Assembly: GCF_000237925.1 (NCBI RefSeq)
Contig: NC_031495.1
Location: 53,576,746 to 53,640,745, forward strand
Length of the DNA stretch: 64,000 nucleotides
Source of the DNA: Schistosoma mansoni
Taxonomy: Eukaryota > Platyhelminthes > Trematoda > Strigeidida > Schistosomatidae
Direction of reading: 5' to 3'
Under the pieces are notes generated by a model that saw nothing but the letters and a program-made list of their open reading frames with translations, was not told where the DNA came from and did not search any database. The position numbers and the translations under genes are program-made. Positions 10,386-22,159 of this stretch are shown here, piece by piece. Positions within the stretch are counted from its first letter, which is position 1; every line of letters begins with the position of its first letter.

Positions 10386-13299
10386 TACTACAATCTCCAA
10401 AAAATCCAATTCTGATAAATAATAATTATTTCAAAATCATGGAATAAGATTAACAGTTGAAAGTTATTTGTTTCTTGTAGTTTAATTTCTTACTGCTAAA
10501 GGTTGGCCTTGTGTATTTCGATACATAATTATGAAGAATTTTTATACCATTCAGAAGCATTGATACCTCGTAGGTAGATTGTGAGAGAAGATGCATACCT
10601 ATTGCATTGAATCATGTAATGAATCATGATCATATTTTGATTTATCAAATGAATAGTAGTCTACATATACTCAACTCAGAATGCCAAACTATTTCGCTTT
10701 TTATTGCTAGATGCTTTTTTATCTTATTTTGAAAAGCCGCAAATCTAGGGAGGACATTCAGAAGTTACGTCGTTCGAACATTAATTATACACAGAATTCA
10801 TATACTGTCATAAGTGGGAGCAGTAGGATTGAATTCGGTATATTAGTAAATTCTAGGACAGTCCGAAACGTACTCCAGTAGTCATTGATGGGTCAGCACT
10901 CAAGTCACAGAGAAAGCAGTGAGCACACATAAAAGTATTGTATTTCGTAGTTCCAATTACTCGTACAACAGTGTACAAACTAATTGTCACTACAAACCAA
11001 CATAACACATATCAGACATAAGACTTTCTAAAGATAAGAAATCATGCATTCACAAGTTTTTATCTTTGACTTTGACCGCCTAATATATGAATAGACTTGA
11101 AGATTGGAGTGAGCGGCCTATGCTCCTCGACGAGGGGTAACAGGCGTAAGTAAGTTGAAGAATGGAATTTCACCTACAGATGAGTGGTAATTTAGATATT
11201 CCGAAAATATGAGAAGTTAATTTTTCGATTTGACGTGAAAACTTCATGTGTGATTGTTTAGTTATGCAGTATGGGATTCAGTACATGTTATTGGATTGTT
11301 GTTAAAATGATAAAATCATCTTCAGGGAGTGTGCTTTGTCTGAAAAGATTACTCAAAGTGATTCTTGTATAAGTGAATGAGTCATAAACTTGTAATCTTC
11401 ATTCGCTTATATCGTGTCTCATCAGATCTACTTTAAAGTTTTATATCGAAATACTGTTGATATGAAACTTCAAACATTATTGTATACTGTATATGTTTCT
11501 TTCAAATAATATTTAATATTATCAACATCACTTGACCGTTTCACCTTTATTGATTGTTATTTTTTCCTTTCAAGTTACATAAATCTGATAAAATGTTAGG
11601 TAACATTCTTAAGCTGAATCTGTCCTGTTGAATACATACCTTAGGTAAAATGTTATAACTCTAAATACATTAACTATCTATTTCTTCATAAGCGCTGTTT
11701 GACGTATCAGTACTGTAAAAAAAAGTTGGCATTATTTCTCAATGGATTAATTTAATCAGATACTAACCATTATAAAAATAAAGTCACATCAGAATTTGAA
11801 ATGATTTCTGTTTACTTAAAATTTATAAATTCAGTTGATGAAATCCAAATCACTTTAAGCTCTTAGAATAATTAATAGAATGGAATGCATCTCATAACGT
11901 AAAATTCCTCAGGTCTAACAAATCGTAGATACCATGGCATATGTAACTGGTAAATGGACGAACAAGTAAGGCATATATAATGTGTTGGCGAGAATGATAA
12001 TGATTGGTTGTCTGCTAAGTCAGACATGTAGATAGTCTGACAGGTGTCAAATGAGTTATATATTTCCCTATTCTTATTATCTATTATTATTGATTGATTG
12101 TCCATTTGTTGTTGGATTGTGTCGGGTTTTGGTGTGGAAATATATTTACGTTCTAATCAGGCTAATCACGTATTCTTGATCTGAGTTGTGTTGAAGTCCT
12201 GTAGATTAGATACTGGGAGGGAATCTAGTGTCTAAGGTAAATTAACGTCCCATTCGTGTAAAAAGGAGAAGGACCGTTATCACAATATATCCCGGTGATT
12301 TCAAATAAGAAGCGTGTATAGTCTCGTCACTACAAAGGTGAACTAAACATTCTGGTAGATTCCATCCATTTATTAACAATCTGAATGGCAAAATACTGTG
12401 TGTTTGTACTATACAATTAAATGCTAGAGTCAATGAATAAATCCTATTTACAAATTTCATTAACGCATACAATAGAATATACAATAGTAGGGCATATAGC
12501 ATATTTGAGACGTCACAAAACGGGGATGATTTCCACTAGTGCAACCTACCACATGACAGACAAATTCCAAGTTTGGAGTTATGTTTATTTAATCGTAAGC
12601 ACACATTAATCTATTGAGTTTGAATAAATAAATAAAGCGTATAATTATGTGTAAGGAACTTATCATTTCATGCAAACTCCACAACCATATATATACGTAT
12701 TTCTACTTCAGAAATCAAACGATCCGAAAAAGCGCAGTTATTTAATAACAACTTTTATAAAGAAAAAAGTCCTCCTGGTCGAAAATCAAAAGAAATGAAT
12801 AGTTGATGTTGAAGACAGAGCTTTTTGAGAATATAGACTATAGTTCAAAACATCGGGTTAGTATGATAATTAGAAGTGTTATTTAGGGCACGTGGAACAA
12901 GATGAGCACAAATGAACGTATTATATTTTGAGTTCGTAATCGGGGCACAATCCAGTAAAAAGGAATCATCATTTAGTACAAATACCACAGTTATGTTAAA
13001 CACCTTCAAACATTTAATGTTTTACCAATTCTAAGTATCTTAGCTCTTGAATCAAGTGACTGTTGTGAGTAGATTAGTTAAATGAATTTTAAAATGTTGG
13101 TTATTATACATGAAAACATTTGGTTCAAAACAGCTATACAAATAATAATCTGTGTTTAGTTTTTCAAGTTGTACAAATGACGGAACATATATTATATAAC
13201 CACTAGAATATAGTGAAAGTAAAAAAATATTCGGTCAATAATCTAAAACTTGAATGATAACAATATTTTATCTTATTGTTTGTGTATTCCATATAGTTA
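10386..13299. other. Unassigned AT-rich DNA with one RTE-B tail
   Basis: The only recognisable piece is an RTE-B 3' tail at about 11,106-11,160 (GGGGTAACAGGCGTAAGTAAG). Open frames of 77-86 codons around 11.9-12.6 kb look like chance. Confidence 0.5.
11106..11160 (+). mobile_element. RTE-B 3' tail remnant
   Basis: GCGGCCTATGCTCCTCGACG then GTAACAGGCGTAAGTAAG matches the ending of the RTE-B copy at 60,650-60,700. Only the extreme 3' end is present. Confidence 0.6.
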
Positions 13300-13306
13300 C
13301 ATGATT

Positions 13307-13565
13307 TGGCCGATACATAAATTTACAGTGCGAACAATCCAATGAAAACTGTGTCATGTTGAGTTGGAAAAAAACCAAAGATTCTATTCGAAAACACTCT
13401 TTTACATATGAAAAGATTAATGATACAGAAGAGTTTTACTATCATGCGACTGCCAAACATAATAACCTCACTGTTAATACTACCGATGAACGTATGTTTT
13501 ATTAGTCTGACCATACAATTCCAGAAACAAGATGATATCTTATAGCCATTATAGTTTAAACTTCA
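13307..13565 (+). pseudogene. Decayed copy of exon 2 of the fibronectin-III-like secreted gene
   Basis: This aligns with the exon at 17,670-17,939: GATACATAAATTTACA against GTTACATAAATTTACA, ACCAAAGATTCTATTCG against AATCAGAGATTTTACTCG, and CTCACTGTTAATACTAC in both. It ends at the same donor, GTAAGTGATGATG. Several stops and small deletions destroy the frame. It is a relic of a local duplication upstream of the live gene. Confidence 0.75.
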
Positions 13566-13927
13566 GTAAGTGATGATGGTTATCCTAGTCCTTTGATCAA
13601 AATTACTGGCAGCTATTACTATATTTGCACTGTAATGTGTATACAATACTTTTACAATTCGAATAACTTCTTGAATAACTGAAAGTTAGTTCAGCTTTCA
13701 ATGTCAGAATACCATGAAATGTTTATATACTATCATAAAAGTTTCTGAAATCACTTATTTTCCAGTAATTAGATTTGACGTTTCGTACAGGAAACACATT
13801 CACACATTGTACTAACCATAAAAATAGGGTTATCCTTCTTTCATCTAACTGAAGATTCATTGTAAGTTAAGTTGGACGTGATTAACGGAAGAAACACTTA
13901 ATCTCTGCCTCCTCAGTTTAAACTAAA

Positions 13928-14098
13928 ATGGCCAAAAACGGAAAATCTCTAACATCAATAATTATAGTTTGTATTAGTTTATGCATATTAAATGGAAGGT
14001 TAGGTTTATCGCAACTCGTATTTCGCGATACATTTTTGAATATGATGGATTTAGTACTACAAGTCTTCTCCACCATCAAGGAAGCCAATCACATCTGA
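13928..14098 (+). CDS. Hypothetical small secreted protein (56 aa)
   Basis: The ATG at 13,928 opens a 57-codon frame beginning MAKNGKSLTS, followed by the hydrophobic run IIIVCISLCILNG, a good signal-peptide core. The rest (RLGLSQLVFRDTFLNMMDLV and onward to ANHI) is a plausible amphipathic helix. It lies 360 bp downstream of the decayed exon and 2.8 kb upstream of the live secreted gene. I do not recognise a family. It could be a single-exon gene, a first exon whose donor I cannot place, or chance. Confidence 0.35.
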   Translation: MAKNGKSLTSIIIVCISLCILNGRLGLSQLVFRDTFLNMMDLVLQVFSTIKEANHI

Positions 14099-14212
14099 AG
14101 ATAATTATGATGGATAGATTTTTAAATGGGTCGTGGTTAATGTTACTGGAAGTATTGGTGCTACACTTTTTCATTCTGCTTTATATTTTACTAAAAACAA
14201 CGTTTTTTTCAG

Positions 14213-14464
14213 GAGGAAGAGGATTCATCAGAAAAATTTACCCAATTCAATCTCGTGTCACGCGTCTTCACAGTCAGAGACGTTACCAATGAGCCATCCG
14301 AGCCGCGACTGACTTTTTGTAGGACTGAGATGTATTTACAATTGATTGATCACTGGGTAGTGATCAATTTCATGGGTGTCAAGTCCTTACTAGTACAGAC
14401 TGAATTCTGTAACCCAAATTGCAATATGGCCACTAGTCTTGTGGTAGACCAAAAAGTATATTAA
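14213..14464 (+). CDS. Possible terminal exon, unrecognised
   Basis: A strong acceptor (CGTTTTTTTCAG) at 14,201-14,212 is followed by an 83-codon open stretch starting EEEDSSEKFTQF and ending in a stop. It contains four cysteines, two of them in a CNPNC motif. It could be the downstream exon of the 13,928 ORF, but no matching donor is obvious. It may also be part of an unrecognised repeat. Confidence 0.25.
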   Translation, partial: EEEDSSEKFTQFNLVSRVFTVRDVTNEPSEPRLTFCRTEMYLQLIDHWVVINFMGVKSLLVQTEFCNPNCNMATSLVVDQKVY

Positions 14465-15751
14465 CTCAAAAATAGCAATCAAGTTATTACGTCCAAAAGT
14501 TAATGTAATAATAATCAACTTATAAGTTATTAATACAAATATAAGTTAAGAGACGTTACTTAAATCCGCTGGCTGGTGCATGTTCTGTTGAGTTTGGTAC
14601 CAGAATCCACAATTATAGATAATTAATAATCCCGATGAGGTTGATATGGCTCCAGTAAATTAGCCAAACGTAGAATACAATGGGAATGTTACAACGGTCT
14701 ATAAATATTGATGATAGTGAATTAATAGTTCTGTTATCATATCCACAAGCATGATAGAACGAGAGGCGTGTGTATAAGAGTGTATTTATTTATAAGCAGT
14801 TAACAATGTCGTGCTATGTGGAATTCAAAAAGGAAGGAAGGAAGTGTTCAAGGTCATACACTCAAACAACAAGTACAGTCGTTTAGTGATAAATGTACAG
14901 ATTGTGAAAATCAACAAAATAAATGTAAAAGCTATCAAAAACTATTTACAAAATAGGTTTATTAAACCTATCTCCACATTCTAAAAGACTCTACATTATA
15001 TGCACTATTCTGAGGTAAAATGGGATCATCAGTTCCCTCAAGGTCACAGGTACACCCTGCTAAAGAGTGTCAAATATAACGAAACCTAGGGTTATTGTAC
15101 CCTATTGACTACTTTCAACCACCATCTTATTTTAACATAGTGCACGCGATGTCGAGTCACCTAGACTAGTTGCTACATTGCAACTTGGTCGATAGAATTC
15201 GATTTGCACTAAGAAGGACATGATACACATGACAATGATCATTGCCCGGTGGTCAAGTAAGTGTAGATACTCAGTGTATACTTGACCCAGGTTGTATGTT
15301 TACTAATGATAGCAGTTAAATTACATAACGTAGGTTGAGCGGAATAATAATGTAGTTGTCGATCACAACAGATGTTAGGTGAAAAGTCAAGTGGTGCATG
15401 AAATGACAAAATATTTAAGACAATGGAGGTTAGACTGCTCAAATGCACAAATTTTGATAAAATATAAGCAGTGGAAATGTACATGGCCACTTCAGAAAAA
15501 GACGCGTAACTTATATATATATATATATGACGCAAATGAAATATTAGTTTGAAAATTTTTGTACGTTAAGTGAAGTTATGAGATTCAAATTCAGAATATA
15601 AGTAGAAGATTAACAAATATTACTCAAGAAGCACTCACAAACAGTCACCAGAAAGCCATAAACGTGCTCCTGAAAGATGGAAATTCATTGATCACGAACC
15701 CTAATAAAAGATTTGGGATTTGTTATGATTTGCTCAAGGTCGTCGCTAATT
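14465..15751. other. Unassigned DNA
   Basis: Contains a GGAA microsatellite near 14,832 and a TA repeat near 15,515. I see no gene or known repeat. Confidence 0.45.
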
Positions 15752-16265
15752 TGTTATGACCTTACAAATTAAACAAGGACGTGACTGGCGTGAATTATCC
15801 GCCAACAGAAATACGACTTCTCCGACCTTAACGCTGTGACAATCAAGGACGTTCGACCAGTATGAGTAATCTAGCGTCCTTATTCGCCCCTTGTCCTCAT
15901 AACCCGTCCACTTGAGTCCAGAACACCAATAGCAGCTGCTGTTATGCGAACAGTTTATTTCAAGCATACTTTGTTTATATACCAGACAAGCAGACCACAT
16001 CACAGCATAAAATAGAAAATAATATTTGTACAAGATCAAGCCAAGTGTGGCTGTGAACGTGGGAGACAGTAATCAATAAACTGTGTATAATTTAGGAACA
16101 GTAATTCGTAAAATAATAATCCATAAGTCAAAATGAAGCTTATAAAAAGATGAATATAGATATACATAATCAAGTTACTGAATAGTTATACAATAAGAAT
16201 ATATATAGAATAATCGTCCAAAAATAGGTCCTGGGAGTTACTTATGTCTTCACCAGGATATAACA
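15752..16265. repeat. Solo LTR-like element, 514 bp
   Basis: Bounded by TGTTATGACC and GGATATAACA, so the ends are short inverted repeats of TG...CA form. It is the better copy of the repeat at 1-453. Its centre contains a stretch absent from that copy. No target duplication is clear. The family is undetermined, presumably an LTR retrotransposon. It is a fossil. Confidence 0.5.
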
Positions 16266-16868
16266 GGATTCCTCTTCTCAACAAAGCTGACTGAATAGGC
16301 AAAATGAGTAACATGATGGACAGCAAAATAAAATTTCAAAAACTAACTGACGTAAAATATTTGAAGTATTCTAAATTCATATATTATTATTATAAACGAT
16401 TTAAATGCCTTAAAAATTAATCGTTATTGTGGATTGTTAATTCGTATGTGCAAAGACAGTTCCTGATTAGAATTTTTCGGAAAAATGTTCTGTATCCATG
16501 TATCTGTTTGACTCAATTTTTCCATATTAATTGATTAAGTTACACCTCAAACTCTACATCAAATTTCATCAGACCTAACAATAACTGAGTTGGACAATAT
16601 TTGAATTGTTTGAATGTTAGAATTCGGGAATACATCGTTACTAAAAAAAAGAAGCTAGATGCAAACATAGGTAGATTGTGTTTGCAAACAAGAATAATTC
16701 TGTTGATAATTAAGACAATCACTAAAATATCCGTAGATTGTGTTAACTTGGGCCTGTCAGATCAAGTGTTAAATAAATCGATGTCATTGGTAATTTGATA
16801 AGTAAATGTGATTCTGTCGAATAACCTGATAACTGGCCGTTATAATTAATGAAATTATTTTAAGTCTG
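16266..16868. other. Upstream region of the secreted gene
   Basis: No gene is seen. The segment 16,580-16,745 is also present in inverted orientation at 30,170-30,310, so it belongs to the duplicated locus. Confidence 0.5.
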
Positions 16869-16878
16869 TATATAAATA
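16869..16878 (+). promoter_or_regulatory. TATA-like box
   Basis: TATATAAATA lies 35 bp before the ATG at 16,913, a spacing that would give a very short 5' leader. This is inference from sequence only. Confidence 0.3.
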
Positions 16879-16912
16879 GATTTTGAATGTCGACATTTGT
16901 TATAATCAAAAA

Positions 16913-16961
16913 ATGTCATCAGCATTGCGTTTTCTGGTTTTATTTGTCACTGTTTATGAAT
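16913..16961 (+). CDS. Secreted gene exon 1 (signal peptide)
   Basis: 49 nt encoding 16 residues with the hydrophobic core LRFLVLFVTV, ending at donor T|GTGAGT in phase 1. It was missed by simple frame searches because it is tiny. The first intron is 708 bp. Confidence 0.6.
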
Positions 16962-19900
16962 GTGAGTTTACAGAGTAAACATTTTTACTGTAGAATGAAT
17001 AACACGACTAGTTTTGGTGAAATTTTGACTAATGTAGATCAATTTGATTAAGCGTAATTACGATTCTACGGGTAAACACTAAAAATAAGATATGTCTTAC
17101 TCAGTTAAAATCCTACTTTCGAAATAAGATTATTGAGGTGGGGAAAATGGTGATGTTTGACATGAAAGCCGTCGATAATGAGCTTGTGTAGCACATATTT
17201 CAGTTATACCACTTTCGGAATTCGTATAGACTCACCAACGTAAATATGAAATAAACATTCTTGTGGATATAACTCGTTTGTTCAAAACTTTCGCAATAAT
17301 GAATTATTTTATATAAGAACTCTCGTCTAAATTAGAGCGAATAGTTTCACAGTATTTGAGCGCCGAGTTGATGTAAGACATTAAATAGGAATAATATATA
17401 TTTGTAAAATCTCAGCGAATGAATTTTTAGTAAATCCAACGTTTCGCCTGGCAATCTGGTACAAGCTTTTACAATGATAATTCATTGAAAAATGGTGATG
17501 TTTGACATGAAAGCCGTCGATAATGAGCTTGTGTAGCACATATTTCAGTTATACCACTTTCGGAATTCGTATAGACTCACCAACGTAAATATGAAATAAA
17601 CATTCTTGTGAATATAACTCGTTTGTTCAAAACTTTCGCAATAATGAATTATTTTATTTTACATCACAGTCAAATGCTTCTGTCGTTACATAAATTTACA
17701 TGGTAAACAAATCACTGATGGAGAAATAATCCTTCAATGGACGAATCAGAGATTTTACTCGCGATCATCATTTTACTTAACTCAGAAGATTAATAAGGAC
17801 GAAAGCTATTATCTCTTGGATCCTAAAGAACATACTCTCACTGTTAATACTACTGACCAATGCCTCACTTATGAATTCGATTACGTTGTTCAAGATGATT
17901 ACCATGCACTATCTTACAGCCAATATATTTTAGATTATAGTAAGTGATGATGTTTTCTACTATTCATAAATTCGTGATCTATTTTTCGTAACAGTACTGA
18001 CAGTTATTATTTGATAAATCTTTTAACATGACTCGAATAATCGCACAGTTCGTATACTGGGACATATTACAAATAACATAACTGTTACGCTGTGAGATAT
18101 CTGTAAAATACTTTAAACTATATGTCACCCAGTCCTGAAGTAAAAAGATTGATTACTTTGCATTGAATTATTCACACAAACTAGAGATTTTCAAATCATT
18201 ATGTAAATGACACACCACATAATAAAGAGACACAAGGTTGTGACTTTCATCCTGAATGATGTTCTAGTACACAATGCTTAACAATTTCGAAGAAAGGAAA
18301 CGTTTTTAAATTCTGTTCCCCAGTTGGTCTGAAACATTTGACTATTCACGAAATGAAGTATAACCAGTTATAAATACTATGTTCCTTGAAAAATGAAACT
18401 CTATGAAGCACTAAGATTAATCGGAGAATAGACCTCACAATTGAATATTGCTGAAGGTAATGTTTAGATTTGCTCAAAGGTGACTGTCGGTTGTCATAAG
18501 TGGAAGCTTCAATTCCAAAAACGACCATCTTAAGAATGTGTAATAACACAATAATCTTTTGTTTGTCTCACTCTCTCTACCCAAAGTTCCTCAGATGTTC
18601 GAAAATATACGATATCGTGTAGTCTCACCAACAAGCACCGAACTAAAGTGGGATATGAAAAACAACAATTGCAATAAAACGTTGAACACCATCATCTTTC
18701 GACTCAGAAAAACTGGGAACTTGGAAATGTTGTTGTTAGAAAGAGCAAGTTCAACTCGAATGGCGATCAGCAAAGAAAATAAATCCGAATTCATCTTGTC
18801 AGCATATGATCCACAATTACCAGAATCAGCTAAACACAAACTAGGCTACTTCGGAATACCCACTCTTGTCAAAATCAAATCACCGAGTAAGTTGATTTAT
18901 GTTCATTTCACCATTCTATTGAAATGTATATGTTTATTTATTGAGTGACATCTAGTTGAATGGAGAGTATGTTATTTTCAACTATTTGTTATATTCTGAA
19001 TACGATCAAGTTTCAATGTCTTTGTAATCATATATCTGTCTCAAAACGGTTTGAGTTTAGCTGTTCTCGCGAATAGCGTAGCAACGTAACTAGCACCAAA
19101 CGATCATGAGTGTGACTGATTTTTCTCTTAGCTATGGTTTCCCAGAGTTAAAATTCAGTAATTTTCAATGTTTTTGATCCTTGGTTGAATCGATGTATTT
19201 CTCCACACAGACAAGACATATCTTAACACTCATGGAATTTTGAATTTCAGCAAATGTGTAATTAGACTTGTCCTTCGATATATCCAGAAATAAAGCTCTC
19301 AACCATAAGTGTCCTTTTTCAGATATAACACTAGTAAAATCGATAACAGAAATCACTTGAATTCAAATTCGTCTTTCATTTTATAAATCACAACGACGTT
19401 CTGTTCATAGAACGGGACACTATATGACACTTGATGTTCACATTCTTCAATCACTTATCGTTTCACAGAACATTCTAGGTCCAAGTAATTCATCACAACT
19501 TGAATTATGTTTATGCATTTGAACAACGGTTTTTACAATTTCCGTTTACAATATCGGATAACGTAGAGTAGTTTCAGTCATAACCATAATTTAGGTTACA
19601 CCGTATTTGTGTAAAATACATTTGTAATATATGCTACTTGTTCTGACAGATATAAGTAGTAGGTGGCCGCAATCGGAAGTGCAATATCTGGCAACAGTTG
19701 AACGAATTAGGGAGAACAGGAAGTAAATCGGAGAGGCATTAAAATAACAACAGAATTGGAGGAATAATGGAATAGGTAAAGAATAAGGAGAAGATGTACG
19801 AATGATATATTTAGTGTATGGTTTTCCTATTTAACCAAGGCACTGTGCACTTTTACGTAGGCACATTTACTAATATCAGATGAAATAGATATCTACTGCA

Positions 19901-22159
19901 ATCTTGTCAGTAAAGAAATAAGCTAGTAATTTTCAAATTCACTAGACAACATGTTAGTTATCCTACAAGATGCTTATTTGAAATTGTTGCGATATTTTTC
20001 ATGCAACGTCTCTTCATTTTTCGTATGACGCTAATTGTACTTCACATGATCATAATTTTATTTGCATTCGTATCTAAATCAACTCGTTTAACGTTTTACT
20101 TAAAGCCAAACAGATATTTTACGATATAAAATTCAGGAAGAAAGGATCACAACATGTTATGATTAAATGGAAAACTGTCAAAATAACTGATAAGACAGCA
20201 CATAGTGTCATAATATTTCATGGTTTAGTCGATCAACCACTGCAAACAGAAATTCAACCAAGATCTTCCAAACGTTCCATAACAATACCTGTTCAATTGA
20301 AAAAAAAGTACAGAGTGATTGTTGCTCAATATTCTGATGGTAAACCTGATTGGCCAATTGTTATCGATTTTCGAATTCCATGTAAATCACCACTTTCATT
20401 CGTTAATATTCTTGTGAATTTTATGGTGTGACTTTTGTCTGAATATGATTATTTTCGAGTATTTTCTAGACGTACTTGTGAAGAAAGATGAAGTAATGTA
20501 TGAAGTCAAACACCGTGACCTCCAGACCAATGAAGTGTCTTTATAGCACCAGTGGATCATAAAGATTTGACAGCAAAAACACCTCCACAATAATCTGTGT
20601 GATTATGCTACTTATCAGGCACTGAATGATTTAAATTTTCGAAGATCATAAATAGCACGCGTCTATTTTCGAAACATTGAGTGATAATGACTTTCTGTTT
20701 AAAGTTTGAAAATGTCATTAAGTAGAAGCCCTAAACTCCTCCAAAGAGTGTTAAATGTAATCAACATTTAGTGTGAGTATTGTTGCCTGTTGTCATAGAC
20801 GTTATAGGATACTATTTCAAATTCAACGGAATTTCCACAGAACCTTAAGGGAAGCATTTTGAATACATGTGAACGGTTTGAAGCAGGAAATGTTTCGACC
20901 AACTGTCAACTAGTACAATACACTGAAATCTTAATTAACTTATTCATTTTCCAAATCAATCAAGTAATGTTAATAGAATGGACTGACTAACTGTTATAGC
21001 TCCCATAAGAATTTAAAACCTTGCACCATGGAATATTTATCTTCAATCAATAGAAAACCGATTTGTTTTGAACTTGTAGGTCAAACAGTATTCAGTTCAT
21101 CCTCACAGTCACTGAAAATCGTATTAGCTGACTCGGTAGACGTGATGCCTTCTTCAACAAATAAGACTTGCATTGGTCACAAGATGTATGAAACTGAACA
21201 ATCTGGGAACGTAGCATAGTGTGCACGTTTTAGGTAAGGAATGCCTCATTCATGCTAAACATCTCATTAGAATCAGACGTCGTAGGTGGAGATCAGAACA
21301 TGACAATAATCAAATACAACTACATCTCAAATAAATCATTTGCAATTGTGGGAATGGTGCACAGCGAATGTTTGCTCATTATTCGAAGATTCGATGTGAA
21401 AACGCTTGATCTATTGCAAGCTTACATTGTTTTTGTTGATCCATTTTGTGAAGTTGTAATAAATAAATGAGAGGTCTGTGAAATATTTGTATTTTAAAGA
21501 TAGATAATGAATCATTAAACTGAAAATCCTATTAGCTGACTCGGTAGACGTGATGCCTTCTTCAACAAATAAGACTTGCATTGGTCTCAAGATGTATGAA
21601 ACTGAACAATCAGGGAACGTAGCATAGTGTGCATCGATCGAATTGAACAGCCACCAACCTGAGCAGTAATAAATGTTCTATGAGAAAGTTTATAACGGTG
21701 AAACGCAGATGTGTAAGCACAACTAGAAGTGATGATTCCGTATTCGTCGACCTATTGACTTGAGAGTGCAAGCAACGCACACTGTCGAAAGCTTGGATTG
21801 ACCAAATGCTTAAAGGTTGTTGACTTCCCATTATTCTTCAAACGATGACAGACAGTGATGAAACTCATTTCTCTCCCACAGCCATTAACTTACTTTCCCA
21901 AACATATTTTTACACGTTTTAGGTGAGGGATGCCGAGTTCATCCTATGCATCACATCACAATCAAAGGTCATAGGTGGAGATCAGAACATGACAATAATC
22001 AAATACAACTACATCTCAAATAAATCATTTGCAATTGTGGGAATGGTGCACAGCGAATGTTTGCTCATTATTCGAAGATTCGATGTGAAAACGCTTGATC
22101 TATTGCAAGCTTACATTGTTTTTGTTGATCCATTTTGTGAAGTTGTAATAAATAAATGA
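16913..22159 (+). CDS. Predicted secreted protein with fibronectin-III-like modules (5 exons)
   Basis: Exons proposed: 16,913-16,961, 17,670-17,939, 18,587-18,886, 20,145-20,381, then terminal exon A (21,286-21,470) or B (21,975-22,159). Every internal junction is phase 1, and with either terminal exon the coding length is 1,041 nt (346 aa, one open frame). Exon 1 gives MSSALRFLVLFVTVYE, a compact signal peptide. Exons 2-4 each look like one beta-sandwich module with Trp and Tyr spaced as in fibronectin III: LQWT, then TYEFDYVV, in exon 2; TSTELKWDM in exon 3; MIKWKTV, then KKYRVIVAQYSDG, in exon 4. Symmetrical phase-1 modules fit exon duplication. The protein probably acts outside the cell; no ligand can be inferred. 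The exon 4 acceptor is the weakest point. I do not recognise a named schistosome family. Confidence 0.6.
17144..17312. repeat. 169-bp direct repeat, left copy
   Basis: Matches 17,488-17,656 over its full length with a single G/A difference near the end (GTGGATATAAC against GTGAATATAAC). The pair flanks a 175-bp Penelope-like fragment in intron 1. Confidence 0.95.
17313..17487. mobile_element. Penelope-like element terminal fragment
   Basis: Shares AATCTCAGCGAATGAATTTT, ATCCAACGTTTCGCCTGGC and GCGCCGAG with 27,866-27,990 and 61,214-61,385. On the minus strand it includes GGCGAAACGTTGGAT, the 3' half of the hammerhead-like motif found at Penelope-like termini. Only the end of the element is present. 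Confidence 0.6.
17488..17656. repeat. 169-bp direct repeat, right copy
   Basis: Right partner of 17,144-17,312. It ends 13 bp before exon 2, so it supplies the branch-point region now used for splicing. Confidence 0.95.
17670..17939 (+). CDS. Secreted gene exon 2 (first FN3-like module)
   Basis: Acceptor ACATCACAG and donor A|GTAAGTG. 270 nt, phase 1 to phase 1, no stop. Starts FKCFCRYINLHGK and contains EIILQWTNQRFYSR and HTLTVNTTDQCLTYEFDYVV, an FN3-like pattern. A decayed paralog of this exon lies at 13,307-13,565. Confidence 0.65.
18587..18886 (+). CDS. Secreted gene exon 3 (second FN3-like module)
   Basis: Acceptor CTACCCAAAG after a CT-rich tract, donor CCGA|GTAAGT. 300 nt, phase 1 to phase 1. 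It encodes a module starting IPQMFENIRYRVVSPTSTEL with KWD, like an FN3 B-C strand, and SEFILSAYDPQLP near its end. Confidence 0.65.
20145..20381 (+). CDS. Secreted gene exon 4 (third FN3-like module)
   Basis: Donor CCAT|GTAAAT, phase 1. The phase-consistent acceptor is GAAAG at 20,144. A stronger-looking TTCAG at 20,136 would break phase unless a microexon lies between. It encodes SQHVMIKWKTVKITD through KKYRVIVAQYSDGKPDWP to DFRIP, with the cysteine codon completed by the next exon. Confidence 0.5.
21113..21520 (+). repeat. Tandem unit A carrying terminal exon A
   Basis: 408-bp unit from TGAAAATC to CATTAAAC, repeated directly as unit B. It lacks about 280 bp of intron present in B. A GCACGTTTTAGG block close to the exon matches the inverted piece at 25,680-25,704. 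Confidence 0.85.
21286..21470 (+). CDS. Secreted gene terminal exon, copy A
   Basis: Acceptor CGTCGTAG. 185 nt that join exon 4 in phase 1 to give CGDQNMTIIKYNY, running through MVHSECLLIIRRFDVKTL to FCEVVINK and a stop. An AATAAA hexamer overlaps the final codons. A longer open frame from 21,234 exists but would not match the phase of exon 4. Confidence 0.55.

Noticed and set aside
21234-21470. A 79-codon open frame starting right after CACGTTTTAG as the terminal exon
   Set aside because: Its phase does not fit the exon 4 donor. The acceptor 52 bp further on restores phase 1 and coincides with the start of full identity between copies A and B.
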